Shown here piece after piece: positions 27,501-37,731 of a stretch of DNA of 64,000 bases. A program made the translations under genes and the position numbers. This stretch comes from Datnioides undecimradiatus (taxonomy: Eukaryota > Chordata > Actinopteri > Lobotiformes > Datnioididae), in contig WARS01000012.1 in assembly GCA_008933995.1 (NCBI GenBank), forward strand, positions 4,526,001 to 4,590,000, in the 5' to 3' direction. The notes beneath the pieces are model-generated. The model had not been told where the DNA came from and made no database searches. It saw only the letters and a program-made list of their open reading frames with translations. Every line of letters starts with the position of its first letter. The first letter of the stretch is position 1.

Positions 27501-29170
27501 ATATTTCTCATAGAGGAGGAATGGTATCACCAACATCCTGCTGTGCGACACTCCCTCAATACAGAACGTCTCTAACACTGATGGCTGAACACCTACGCTG
27601 TCACACTGAGTCGATGTTTCGTTGCCAAAGAAGTTGATGAATCCGATTGATGACACACTCCAAAAAGAAAGAATGAAATAAAGTGACAGGAGATAGTTGG
27701 AACGCGTCAGAGCAGAAGTGTTATTTATAGCAACTTAAGAAGGATTGATTAAAGCAATACAAAATCTAGGTTATGACAAGATACAGCCAAGCAGTGTCAG
27801 TGCTGTAGGAGAACAGGTAAGCACCATGTACATTTAAGTTCAACCAGTCTGGATTTAAGATGGTGCCAGCCACTACTGGGAATAAGCCGAGCTCTTACGC
27901 TCAAGTTTTACAGTTGCACAGATAGGTCTTGAATATTTCATGGTTCTGTGGAGGATCTTAGCTTTCGGTACGCCCCAGCTAGCTATTATGCCTCTGATGG
28001 CATGGGCTTTTTATTAAGTGGGTAGACTTTACAGTACAGGACCAAGGAAAGGATAGGGTAGGGATAATATGACAGCATGTAACAAATGGTGATAATAATA
28101 AACTTCTAGAGAACATTTTAAGAGAGTTGTCCACTGTTTGTACTCTATGGCTACCACTATGTGATGTTGTGTAAATGCTTCACTTTGGCTTTTTATTCCA
28201 GCAGTTCAACACTACACAGAAGAATACAAAATGCATCATTTCCACCACATGACCTCTCTGTCTCTCTCACACAATTTCTGTGCCACAGCTATAAGTACAC
28301 ACTCTCAGCAGCTCTCTACATGAGTCACCTGCTTTTGGACCACAAACAAACACAAACTGAAGCATAAAAAAGCATGAATTTTACAGCCACACTAATTTTT
28401 ATAGTAACAACTGAAAACATAAACAGAATCCGGGAGTGCAGTTTCCCTCTCTGTGGAGCATTTTAGTATCATTAAGCGAATAGTTTTGGTTTTACAACCC
28501 ACAAATTTACTGTTGTGGTCCATCTCAGTATTCTCATCAGACCTTTTCCAGCGGCAGCAGGCAGCTACACGCTACCTGCCCTAAGGCAACTGGCACACAG
28601 ACAAAAGTTAGCAACTAGCTGGCAAACATAAAAGAGCATTTAGAAACTAAAGAGACAGATATTTCCCCAAAGAAATGGTGGAGACCATAAATAGAGCTAA
28701 AAAGGCGAGAAAATATTCGACTTCAACTCATCATGTGTCCAGAAACACAGCTCTAAATGAAATGTTTACTGCCTATAAATGGTCATAATTTGTCATTGTT
28801 TACAGCTTGATCCACTGCTTCCATGCCACCAGAAGAAATGTTTCATTCAGATTTAAGTCATCACTGTTGGTTTTTGCTCTTTACAGATCCATATTCTCTG
28901 TTTTACTGTTTTCAGGGCACTAATTTGGCGAGGCAGATCGGTGCTGTTGCCTACGCAGAGTGCACCTCAAAATATTCGGAGAACAGCGTTCGCGACGTTT
29001 TCCACGTCACCACCCTGTCGTCTGTGTCTCGAATCCATCGTCCTCAGCTCAAACGTACTGGGTCACGACGCGGCCTCAAGAGGGTCTCCCAGCAACCGCC
29101 CCGGACTGAGATTCATGAGCACCCACCCGCCATTAGAAAGGACCGGGCCAAAAGCTGTGTGCTCATGTAA
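3047..29170 (+). CDS. RND2: RND2, atypical constitutively GTP-bound Rho GTPase (gene span, 5 coding exons)
   Basis: Joined exons are 3047-3151, 4277-4364, 21201-21310, 25939-26073 and 28916-29170. They total 693 nt, coding for 230 residues (human RND2 has 227). The P-loop GDAQCGKT (residues 15-22) has Ala17 where Rho GTPases have the Gly12-equivalent. Switch II reads DTSGS (62-66), with Ser66 replacing the catalytic Gln. The base-recognition motif is GCKLD instead of GNKxD. All three changes are hallmarks of Rnd proteins, which bind GTP but do not hydrolyse it. The C-terminus is CVLM, a farnesylation-type CaaX box. The sequence matches RND2 better than RND1 or RND3 ([20 protein letters not shown] in exon 4; no long N-terminal extension as in RND3). 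Known role of the family: it antagonises RhoA signalling and controls neuronal migration and neurite form at endosomes and membranes. All introns are GT-AG. Its tail faces BRCA1. Confidence 0.96.
3152..4276 (+). other. RND2: RND2 intron 1
   Basis: GT-AG intron of 1125 bp. Its first 400 bp are CpG-rich, and a CA microsatellite lies at 4080-4104. No other gene is visible. Confidence 0.85.
4080..4104. repeat. (CA)n microsatellite
   Basis: An uninterrupted run of about 12 CA units in RND2 intron 1, roughly 170 bp upstream of exon 2. Confidence 0.9.
4277..4364 (+). CDS. RND2: RND2 coding exon 2 (switch I / effector loop)
   Basis: The acceptor TTTCAG precedes AAT TAT GTC and the donor is TCAG|GTAAGA. 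The 88 nt code for residues 36-64, from [10 protein letters not shown] through the effector loop to the start of switch II (WDTS). It ends in phase 1 and the next exon completes the Gly codon. A longer overlapping open frame (4281-4682) is out of frame and runs into the intron. Confidence 0.95.
5407..5450. repeat. CA-rich microsatellite
   Basis: CA dinucleotide run with a few interruptions, in RND2 intron 2. Confidence 0.85.
11222..11243. repeat. (ATCC)n microsatellite
   Basis: About five ATCC units in RND2 intron 2. Confidence 0.8.
14505..14523. repeat. (TG)n microsatellite
   Basis: Short TG run, followed within 15 bp by a CA-rich run that could pair with it as a hairpin. RND2 intron 2. 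Confidence 0.8.
17184..17217. repeat. TG-rich microsatellite with TA interruptions
   Basis: TGTGTGTA-type units in RND2 intron 2. Confidence 0.8.
17581..17660 (+). repeat. Dispersed repeat family A, fragment
   Basis: The segment around ACTTAGCTTAGTTTAACAC and the later ACCAGTACATCTAAAGCT aligns by eye to the longer copies at about 41340-41545 and 49610-49815. They share the order: TTAGCTTAGC, AAGACTG or a variant, a gap, then CTACCAGCACCTC-like. Degenerate. Confidence 0.45.
17790..17960 (+). repeat. Dispersed repeat family B, copy 1
   Basis: Contains CTTTAGCTGCTAAGGTCTCC, then a segment reading roughly GTTCGCCAGCTAGTTACTAA. The same order recurs at 21615-21750 on this strand and inverted at 28555-28705. 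The pattern resembles an interspersed repeat I recall as common in teleosts; I cannot give it a database name. Confidence 0.5.
21201..21310 (+). CDS. RND2: RND2 coding exon 3 (switch II and following strand)
   Basis: The acceptor CCCCTGCAG and donor AAG|GTCAGT define 110 nt coding for the end of the split Gly65 codon and then [19 protein letters not shown] through SVLKK. It is nearly identical to mammalian RND2 in this region. Ser66 replaces the catalytic Gln of active GTPases. It ends in phase 0. Confidence 0.95.
21615..21750 (+). repeat. Dispersed repeat family B, copy 2
   Basis: Contains GCGCTTTAGCTGCATAAGAC, then GTTCACCAGCCAGTTGCCAA and AGGTAGTGCACAGTGGA, matching the order of the copy at 17790-17960 with substitutions. 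Confidence 0.5.
23925..24122 (+). repeat. Dispersed repeat family C, distal part
   Basis: Degenerate segment with AATGTCATGGTAATC, GAGTTGTTGTGATATTTCAC, TCTGAACCAAAATAATGGAC and GCTGCTAGCATGGCTAAAAA in order. This order resembles a widespread teleost interspersed repeat known to me only as a recurring sequence, not by name. Confidence 0.5.
25700..25890 (+). mobile_element. Decayed 3' end of a Tc1/mariner-type DNA transposon
   Basis: Reading the + strand gives a conceptual fragment with [15 protein letters not shown] and YQILVKSL. This resembles the C-terminal tail of Tc1-like transposases found in many fish repeats ([12 protein letters not shown]...LVESLP). It is followed about 80 bp later by ATACTTTTGGCCAGACAGTG, close to the terminal inverted repeat end of such elements. 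No catalytic core and no opposite terminal repeat are visible nearby, so this is a truncated, inactive relic. It ends only about 50 bp before the exon 4 acceptor. Confidence 0.6.
25939..26073 (+). CDS. RND2: RND2 coding exon 4 (base-recognition motif)
   Basis: The acceptor GATCCACAG and donor CAG|GTGAGG define 135 nt coding for residues 102-146, from WQGETQEF to VTHEQ. The guanine-recognition motif is GCKLD (119-123), with the Cys that is typical of Rnd proteins in place of Asn. It starts and ends in phase 0. Confidence 0.95.
26074..28915 (+). other. RND2: RND2 intron 4
   Basis: GT-AG intron of 2842 bp with no recognisable gene. It holds an inverted family B repeat at 28555-28705, about 210 bp upstream of exon 5. 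Confidence 0.8.
28555..28705 (-). repeat. Dispersed repeat family B, copy 3 (inverted)
   Basis: The reverse complement reads CTCTTTAGTTTCTAAATGCTC and then GCCAGCTAGTTGCTAAC, and ends in an AGGTAGCGTGTAGC-type segment. It matches the two forward copies at 17790 and 21615. Confidence 0.5.
28916..29170 (+). CDS. RND2: RND2 coding exon 5 (C-terminal region, CaaX box)
   Basis: The acceptor TTTTCAG precedes GGC ACT AAT. The exon codes for residues 147-230: [33 protein letters not shown], then the Rnd-type basic, serine-rich tail ([12 protein letters not shown]) and [11 protein letters not shown] before the TAA stop. CVLM predicts farnesylation. The tail is a little longer than the human one. Confidence 0.95.
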   Translation, partial: GTNLARQIGAVAYAECTSKYSENSVRDVFHVTTLSSVSRIHRPQLKRTGSRRGLKRVSQQPPRTEIHEHPPAIRKDRAKSCVLM

Positions 29171-29869
29171 GGACCAGAGTCTACCAGCATCCTGACCTGC
29201 GTGTGCTGAGGGATATGAAACCATACTGCACATGAACTTTATTTATTGGTGAATTCTTGTCAGATCTTTGCACTGCAAGGACATTACAATGAAAACAAGA
29301 CTGAATGCTATTCTGTGGCATTTCTTTGAGGAGTTTGTCCATCTTTAGCAAAACTCTCCTTGTTATTTTTCTCTGTGGCCGTGTTCTCATCATGGGAGAT
29401 TATTGTGGTGGCAAATGCTATTTTTCTTCAATGCTTTTGCTTGAAAAATAGTCATGGACACAGACAGGCTGGTAAGGAAAAAAGTGATAACGAAGATTAA
29501 AATGAAAAAAAAAAACAACAGTAATTTGAAAGATCACCTTGCAGGAACCAGCAGTAACAGTGCTGGTCTTGACCTCTGTTATGTCGTTTCCTGTTTTGAA
29601 ATGCTATTCTGTCTTTTAAGTGTTTAAGTAAATGAAGCACAATACGATGCACGCAAACTGTTCAGTAAATGCCAGGCAGTGAACTCTGTTCCACTTCATA
29701 TGACAAGTTGAAAAGAAAATCTGGACAGACAAAATTAAAAAAAAAAAAAAAAAACAACTCGTGGGCTGAGATGACACTAATTTTCTTAAACCACAAGTGC
29801 TTTTAATCTTGAAATCTGAATAATCACTCACCACATGATACTGAAGTGTTGTGAAATTAATATTGTTCT

Positions 29870-29875
29870 AATAAA
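29870..29875 (+). terminator. RND2: Possible upstream poly(A) signal AATAAA
   Basis: AATAAA hexamer in the RND2 3'UTR, 65 bp before the stronger candidate. Confidence 0.4.
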
Positions 29876-29934
29876 CCACACTGGGAGGGTGCAGAGAGGG
29901 TGACTGTTACAGTATGTTGTATATGTGAAAATGA

Positions 29935-29940
29935 AATAAA
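29935..29940 (+). terminator. RND2: Poly(A) signal AATAAA of RND2
   Basis: AATAAA is followed within 20-60 bp by GT-rich DNA (TGTGTTGG, then a TGTATGTGTGTGTG-type run near 29990). That is the usual layout of a vertebrate cleavage and polyadenylation site. It gives a 3'UTR of about 0.8 kb. Confidence 0.75.
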
Positions 29941-30544
29941 AAACTTGACCTGCAATGTGTTGGTACGTCTTTTATGTGTGACAAGTGATTTGTATGTGTG
30001 TGTGTTGGCCATGGTCCTTAATGATTATGCTCAGGAAAGTTGAATGAATGAGTGGGAAGTCACTGATTCTTTCTACTTTTGTCTTGACCAGAATGTTTTT
30101 TCACACAGTTCATTGGAGCAGAGAGCACAGCGGTTTCCCCCTCTGAACATTTTATCTTAGAAAGACAAGAACATTTTTCTTTGAAAGAGCTTCTTCTGCT
30201 GGGGATGATTTCACTTCTCACTTGAAGAGGTTTGCATATCTACAGCACAGAAGCGGCAACAGCAAATAAATTTGCTAAAATAAAAATGCACAAAGTCAGA
30301 GATCTACATTACACACAAGTCGGCACATTTGCACCAACTTAAGATATTAATATATAATCAGAAGTGAATTAAAGGCAAATAGCAATACATACTTGATAAC
30401 TCGTGAAGAATACATGTACATGATTAGCTGAGCTAGCTGCTCAGTCAGATTGGACTTAGGCACAGTTGTGCTTTTTGCTAAATGACAGCATTGGCAAGCA
30501 CAATGTTTATCATTTTCACCATCTTCACAAGGTACTGCTAAAGT

Positions 30545-30665
30545 TGAGTATTCCAGGTATTTGGTCATAAACTGGCATGTGGGTTAAGTGAAGGTTGACC
30601 TGATGATACTGCTGGATGAAACATTAAGGTATCACCAAAGTTAAAGCAACTCGTCTTCTGCAGAC
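30545..30665 (+). repeat. Dispersed repeat family C, middle part
   Basis: AGGTATTTGGTCATAAAC, then TTGACCTGATGATACTGCT, GGATGAAACATTAAGG and ATCACCAAAGTTAAAG in order. The first piece is shared with the copy near 47480. Degenerate. Confidence 0.45.
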
Positions 30666-31665
30666 CACTGATGTCTTTTCCAAATTAAAGGCAACCTATC
30701 CAATTGCTGTTGGGAAATTTTAGTGTGGATCAAAGTGGATCAAACAACCAGCCAACAGAGTGAAGGATAAAACAGCTTTGTGATTCTTTAGTGTGGCTCA
30801 TAAAATAAAGATTAGAAAAAAAATGCTAATAAATGCAAGTTACGTTTGCAACAGAAGTTATGAATTTCAATTTCAAATCCTAGCTCCTCACTGCTCAATG
30901 TGAATGCCAAGAAATGCCTTAACCTTTAACTATTTCTATTATTTTACACTATTAAATCCCTCATCTCTCTCCTCAGTTATAAAAATGACTGCTTATCATC
31001 TCTTATACTCCTGAGATTGTCATGGCAACTCATTGCCACATCAAGCAGTTTAGAAATGTTCGAGTAATAATCAGTTTATGTCTCAATATGTCTATTCAGT
31101 CACCATCCATCACTGAATGGGATAACACAATGGTGAGTTAATGAATTGGCCACTCACTGATAAAAGCATATGAAAACATGAATATTTGTTGTCATTGGCG
31201 ACATCCCAGAAAAAAAATATTATGCAAAATCCTACCCCTGCAGCTTCACACTGACAGCAATAAACTTTTACCATAAAGCCACAACAGGAAATGGAACGTG
31301 TCACTGACTGCTTCAATAAAAATGCTTCTACAAAACAACACAACAGTCATTTTTTGCATTTTTTTAGATGGCAAAATCATTTTGAAATATTGTAAAGTAA
31401 TTTCAGTAATTTCAGAAGTCTCATTTTCAAGCTGTACTTTTCACCTCTGTCCTCTGTATGGAATACAATGCAATGCTGTAGCTAGCAGCGTATTGCATAT
31501 GAGTCATCTGTCCTGACCTATTCTCTTTCACAGTTGAAAGGATCATCGTTTAATTTGTGTCTTCGTGTCTTTAAAGCAGATGAAACTGCTAGCATTTGTT
31601 AGTACTGGCATCAAAAGGAATATTCATCGTTCCATTATCATCATCATATTTGAAACATCTTCGTC

Positions 31666-31725
31666 ATACACACACACACACACATATATATATAATATAT
31701 ATATAATATTTAAATATAAATATTT
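31666..31725. repeat. (CA)n then AT-rich microsatellite at left edge of the duplicated block
   Basis: A CA run passes into TATATATAATATATATATAA. The second copy of the 3 kb block starts inside this same array, right after the N at 34705. Confidence 0.85.
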
Positions 31726-34704
31726 AAAAGAAGTTGTTGTGGACCGTATTCATGAGCTTTGTAGTCTGACCTTTAACTGTGACTTTTGTTCCATTTGTTT
31801 CCCACCACCATGGATAAGGCCCTGCAGCAACTTGCTGCCTGCCTCTGTGAGCAACGGCAAAGTGACATTTCACAGCATCGCTGCCATGTTGCCATGCAGG
31901 GAGCGCGAGGTCGCACCACATGCCCGAGGTGAGAGTGAGGCAGGCCTCTAGTCAGGGGAGAGAGGACGTCCACACAGACGGAGCAGCAACAGTCCTGCAA
32001 ACCTATAGTATATGACAACATCTGAATAGTAATTTAATCACAAGTGCTAGTGGTGGTTAATAATAGCTAGTCTGACTCGTGGTTAACGATCCTCAGCAGT
32101 GTGAGGTCATTTTGAATATAGTGCATGAAAGAGTAGTTTATTATCCACATACAAAGTCTTGTTCTCTATTATCATCATCATCAAAAGAACAAGCCTCCTG
32201 GCAAGCTGTGCTGACATAATAGGACCTAATTAGACTTGAATTCAAATTTAAAACTCTTCATACTCTGACATGTTACTTCTGCATACCAGTTGCAGCTCTG
32301 TGAACGACCAGTGAGATCAAGTTAGGGGAGAAACATGCAGACGAGTGCAACCTCAGCCTTAGGCACTGGGTCAGCCTCTGCTTTGGTGGAAGAAATGTTT
32401 GTTGATGCGACAGAAAATGTGAAAGACGTCACTTTGTGGCCTCTTTGGCCTCCGGCTGAAGTGAGCAAACATATTTGGCAAACACTCATCCCTCTTGTCC
32501 TTGCAACCCCACCTGGCTCGATGGCATTCCGCTCGACAGTTAAGTAATACTGCGGAGCAACTGCAGTGCACGCTGTGGCTAAAGCTTTCGAGTGTATTAA
32601 TGGCAACAATTTTTCAGCAGATGTCAGATGCTTCCCATTTTGTCGAGGGGATTTGTGTGAGAAAAGCAGCCGAAATAAGTAGGTAGGTGGAAAAATGAAC
32701 TTCAAATGGGCCAGAAGGCATAAGATGTAAGACCACAGAGAGAAAAAGACCATTAGACTCCCACATGGAAAATGTTCTAATATCTTTTCCATTTTTATTT
32801 CATCTCCAACGACCACAGAAAGACCACTGGATTTACATTTAATCTTTATGTGAACAGGTAATGTATTGTCATATTGGTGTTACAACCAGAGTACAGCCTA
32901 AATGTATTCAACGTTACAGTGGTCAGTTTAAATAAAATGGAAGAAGCTATAGTGTTTTTCACATTTAGCTGACACTCCTAGCCAGAGGCACTTAGCAATA
33001 AGTAGAATATGATGGAGTTCTTGGCATAAAAGCAACCATTGGTGAGTCCTCGGTGAAGCGGAGATGCAAAATGGATTCAATAGAAAAGCAAACAGCGGAG
33101 GAAGATAAGAGAGAGAGCAAGGTACAACTCTAAAGAAGCTGATTTGATTTTTAAGTTTTAAAGTCAAAAGATTTTTAAGTTTTCAAGTCGAAAGAAGGAG
33201 ATGGATGAGCGACATCATGTCTAAAGTGAGAAAATGTGTTTTTATCTGACAGAAGGGTGAAGATGCTGTTGTGAAGATAAACCACTGTAAGCAGCCCACA
33301 ATGGCAGAGTAATGAGCAGCGGCTGGCGCATGACCTGGGGATACTGGGTAGAAGTTTTTAGCTTCAGTTTGGCTTTTTGACAATAAGGTTGGTCAGTCCA
33401 CCACTTTGGTCCACAAAAAATACATGAAAGGAAATAATTACATTTTGTTCATATGTTCGGGGTTCCCAGAGGATGAATCTCAATATGACTTTTGAAGTTT
33501 AATTTTAATTTGTCTGAAACTTTAGTTTATAACCAAAAACCTCCAGAAAGAATGACATTCCCATCAGTCTCAGCTATACTTGGTTGAAATATTACACTAA
33601 AAACCAGCGATGCTGCTGAAGGGAAAGCCAGTGGATCCTTAGAGTCAGTGTGCTTCATCTTTGCAAAACAAAAAAAAAAAGCCTGCATGGCCGACATTTG
33701 TGGAGCCTAAAAAAATCTGCTGTCTTCAGGTGAGACTTAGTTTGAGGCAGCATGCTGACATTTTACTGAAAATATCAGCTAGGCAAGGAGAGATACATGC
33801 CTCAGTCTGAATGAACAGGGGGCGAAAAATAAAAGGTTTGGTTGAGTCTCAACGGGCAACACTAATGGGTTGTGTGATTTGCTGTAGTTGTGCTCATAAA
33901 TCGAAGTAATCAAAAAAACAAGAACCTGAATATGAGACCTAAAAGGTATCTCACTGGAGACAAGGCAAAAACAGAATAAACAGAAGGGAAGCCAGTGGTT
34001 AATATACAATATATCAGAGACGGAGAGATCAGATTAAAGTATTTAAGAACTGAAGATTATTTTCATAGAGATGTCACACCAACAAAAACACCTAAACAAG
34101 CTGGTGTCCCAGGTGTCCCATGAAAGTTATATAACAGTCTGTATACATGCAGCTAATCCTCTGTAACTGTGCGCAAAATTTGCAGCATCATCTTTACAGC
34201 AAAGCCACTGGAATGCACCTAAATAATTTATACTTATGTTTGTCTGTAGTCTGGACATAGACTAGGACTTAATAAGCTTTCTCTACTTCTGTAGGTCAGC
34301 TTCATCGGGACTGAAACAGGTGGGCAGGACGAAGCCAGTGTCCTCAGTCTTGTTCCTCAGGATTCAAAGCCCTGCTGCTTTTCAATCTAACCACCTAATT
34401 GCAGAGCATTTACCTGGAATGTGAAATACGTTGTTTCAGAGCAGCAACAATCACCTCAAACAAACAACTTTCAGGGTTCAAATTCAGTCTCTGACCTGCA
34501 TTATAAGTCCCTTGTGAGATGAGTCAGCCACATGTAAATTATTGTGAAGTCACATGTGGTCATGTGAAAAGTTCACATGTAATTATGGTAATTCTGACAT
34601 CTAAAATTCATTATGGCTTTTCAGCAAAGGAAGGAAGTTTGTTCATGCACTTTTTTGTGTGAGACAGGAATCTTTCTAGATGTATTGCTTTTCTTGCATT
34701 ATTA
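31679..34704. repeat. 3026-bp direct repeat, copy 1
   Basis: Matches 34706-37731 at a constant offset of 3027 bp. Every open frame in one copy recurs with the same translation in the other. Line-by-line checks at several places, including an 11-A homopolymer, found no difference. Copy 1 ends in CATTATTA immediately before a single N. The block has no recognisable gene; the largest open frame (32322-32816, - strand, 164 codons) has no known motif. Most likely an assembly overlap counted twice. Confidence 0.95.
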
Positions 34705-34705
34705 N
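34705..34705. other. Single ambiguous base (N) at the repeat junction
   Basis: The only non-ACGT base noticed in the window. It sits exactly between the two identical 3 kb copies, so it is probably a contig-join placeholder. Confidence 0.9.
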
Positions 34706-37700
34706 CACACATATATATATAATATATATATAATATTTAAATATAAATATTTAAAAGAAGTTGTTGTGGACCGTATTCATGAGCTTTGTAGTCTGACCTT
34801 TAACTGTGACTTTTGTTCCATTTGTTTCCCACCACCATGGATAAGGCCCTGCAGCAACTTGCTGCCTGCCTCTGTGAGCAACGGCAAAGTGACATTTCAC
34901 AGCATCGCTGCCATGTTGCCATGCAGGGAGCGCGAGGTCGCACCACATGCCCGAGGTGAGAGTGAGGCAGGCCTCTAGTCAGGGGAGAGAGGACGTCCAC
35001 ACAGACGGAGCAGCAACAGTCCTGCAAACCTATAGTATATGACAACATCTGAATAGTAATTTAATCACAAGTGCTAGTGGTGGTTAATAATAGCTAGTCT
35101 GACTCGTGGTTAACGATCCTCAGCAGTGTGAGGTCATTTTGAATATAGTGCATGAAAGAGTAGTTTATTATCCACATACAAAGTCTTGTTCTCTATTATC
35201 ATCATCATCAAAAGAACAAGCCTCCTGGCAAGCTGTGCTGACATAATAGGACCTAATTAGACTTGAATTCAAATTTAAAACTCTTCATACTCTGACATGT
35301 TACTTCTGCATACCAGTTGCAGCTCTGTGAACGACCAGTGAGATCAAGTTAGGGGAGAAACATGCAGACGAGTGCAACCTCAGCCTTAGGCACTGGGTCA
35401 GCCTCTGCTTTGGTGGAAGAAATGTTTGTTGATGCGACAGAAAATGTGAAAGACGTCACTTTGTGGCCTCTTTGGCCTCCGGCTGAAGTGAGCAAACATA
35501 TTTGGCAAACACTCATCCCTCTTGTCCTTGCAACCCCACCTGGCTCGATGGCATTCCGCTCGACAGTTAAGTAATACTGCGGAGCAACTGCAGTGCACGC
35601 TGTGGCTAAAGCTTTCGAGTGTATTAATGGCAACAATTTTTCAGCAGATGTCAGATGCTTCCCATTTTGTCGAGGGGATTTGTGTGAGAAAAGCAGCCGA
35701 AATAAGTAGGTAGGTGGAAAAATGAACTTCAAATGGGCCAGAAGGCATAAGATGTAAGACCACAGAGAGAAAAAGACCATTAGACTCCCACATGGAAAAT
35801 GTTCTAATATCTTTTCCATTTTTATTTCATCTCCAACGACCACAGAAAGACCACTGGATTTACATTTAATCTTTATGTGAACAGGTAATGTATTGTCATA
35901 TTGGTGTTACAACCAGAGTACAGCCTAAATGTATTCAACGTTACAGTGGTCAGTTTAAATAAAATGGAAGAAGCTATAGTGTTTTTCACATTTAGCTGAC
36001 ACTCCTAGCCAGAGGCACTTAGCAATAAGTAGAATATGATGGAGTTCTTGGCATAAAAGCAACCATTGGTGAGTCCTCGGTGAAGCGGAGATGCAAAATG
36101 GATTCAATAGAAAAGCAAACAGCGGAGGAAGATAAGAGAGAGAGCAAGGTACAACTCTAAAGAAGCTGATTTGATTTTTAAGTTTTAAAGTCAAAAGATT
36201 TTTAAGTTTTCAAGTCGAAAGAAGGAGATGGATGAGCGACATCATGTCTAAAGTGAGAAAATGTGTTTTTATCTGACAGAAGGGTGAAGATGCTGTTGTG
36301 AAGATAAACCACTGTAAGCAGCCCACAATGGCAGAGTAATGAGCAGCGGCTGGCGCATGACCTGGGGATACTGGGTAGAAGTTTTTAGCTTCAGTTTGGC
36401 TTTTTGACAATAAGGTTGGTCAGTCCACCACTTTGGTCCACAAAAAATACATGAAAGGAAATAATTACATTTTGTTCATATGTTCGGGGTTCCCAGAGGA
36501 TGAATCTCAATATGACTTTTGAAGTTTAATTTTAATTTGTCTGAAACTTTAGTTTATAACCAAAAACCTCCAGAAAGAATGACATTCCCATCAGTCTCAG
36601 CTATACTTGGTTGAAATATTACACTAAAAACCAGCGATGCTGCTGAAGGGAAAGCCAGTGGATCCTTAGAGTCAGTGTGCTTCATCTTTGCAAAACAAAA
36701 AAAAAAAGCCTGCATGGCCGACATTTGTGGAGCCTAAAAAAATCTGCTGTCTTCAGGTGAGACTTAGTTTGAGGCAGCATGCTGACATTTTACTGAAAAT
36801 ATCAGCTAGGCAAGGAGAGATACATGCCTCAGTCTGAATGAACAGGGGGCGAAAAATAAAAGGTTTGGTTGAGTCTCAACGGGCAACACTAATGGGTTGT
36901 GTGATTTGCTGTAGTTGTGCTCATAAATCGAAGTAATCAAAAAAACAAGAACCTGAATATGAGACCTAAAAGGTATCTCACTGGAGACAAGGCAAAAACA
37001 GAATAAACAGAAGGGAAGCCAGTGGTTAATATACAATATATCAGAGACGGAGAGATCAGATTAAAGTATTTAAGAACTGAAGATTATTTTCATAGAGATG
37101 TCACACCAACAAAAACACCTAAACAAGCTGGTGTCCCAGGTGTCCCATGAAAGTTATATAACAGTCTGTATACATGCAGCTAATCCTCTGTAACTGTGCG
37201 CAAAATTTGCAGCATCATCTTTACAGCAAAGCCACTGGAATGCACCTAAATAATTTATACTTATGTTTGTCTGTAGTCTGGACATAGACTAGGACTTAAT
37301 AAGCTTTCTCTACTTCTGTAGGTCAGCTTCATCGGGACTGAAACAGGTGGGCAGGACGAAGCCAGTGTCCTCAGTCTTGTTCCTCAGGATTCAAAGCCCT
37401 GCTGCTTTTCAATCTAACCACCTAATTGCAGAGCATTTACCTGGAATGTGAAATACGTTGTTTCAGAGCAGCAACAATCACCTCAAACAAACAACTTTCA
37501 GGGTTCAAATTCAGTCTCTGACCTGCATTATAAGTCCCTTGTGAGATGAGTCAGCCACATGTAAATTATTGTGAAGTCACATGTGGTCATGTGAAAAGTT
37601 CACATGTAATTATGGTAATTCTGACATCTAAAATTCATTATGGCTTTTCAGCAAAGGAAGGAAGTTTGTTCATGCACTTTTTTGTGTGAGACAGGAATCT

Positions 37701-37731
37701 TTCTAGATGTATTGCTTTTCTTGCATTATTA
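34706..37731. repeat. 3026-bp direct repeat, copy 2
   Basis: Counterpart of 31679-34704. It begins inside the CA/AT microsatellite and at its right end continues into unique sequence (ATTATTATGTGAACC), where copy 1 stops at the N. Confidence 0.95.

Larger units (their letters stand above)
29171..29960 (+). other. RND2: RND2 3' untranslated region
   Basis: Non-coding sequence between the RND2 stop and its poly(A) signals. It carries an 18-A run at 29737-29754 that could cause internal oligo-dT priming. The cleavage point, just past 29940, is inferred from the signal at 29935 and the GT-rich stretch after it. Confidence 0.7.

Noticed and set aside
32322-32816. 164-codon open frame on the - strand (and its copy at 35349-35843)
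   Set aside because: No recognisable domain, no supported splice context and a composition like chance translation. It appears twice only because the block is duplicated.
31679-37731. Tandem 3-kb repeat considered as a real recent segmental duplication or mobile element
   Set aside because: No difference seen between copies, the single N at the junction and edges in low-complexity DNA favour an assembly overlap. No terminal repeats or transposase were seen.
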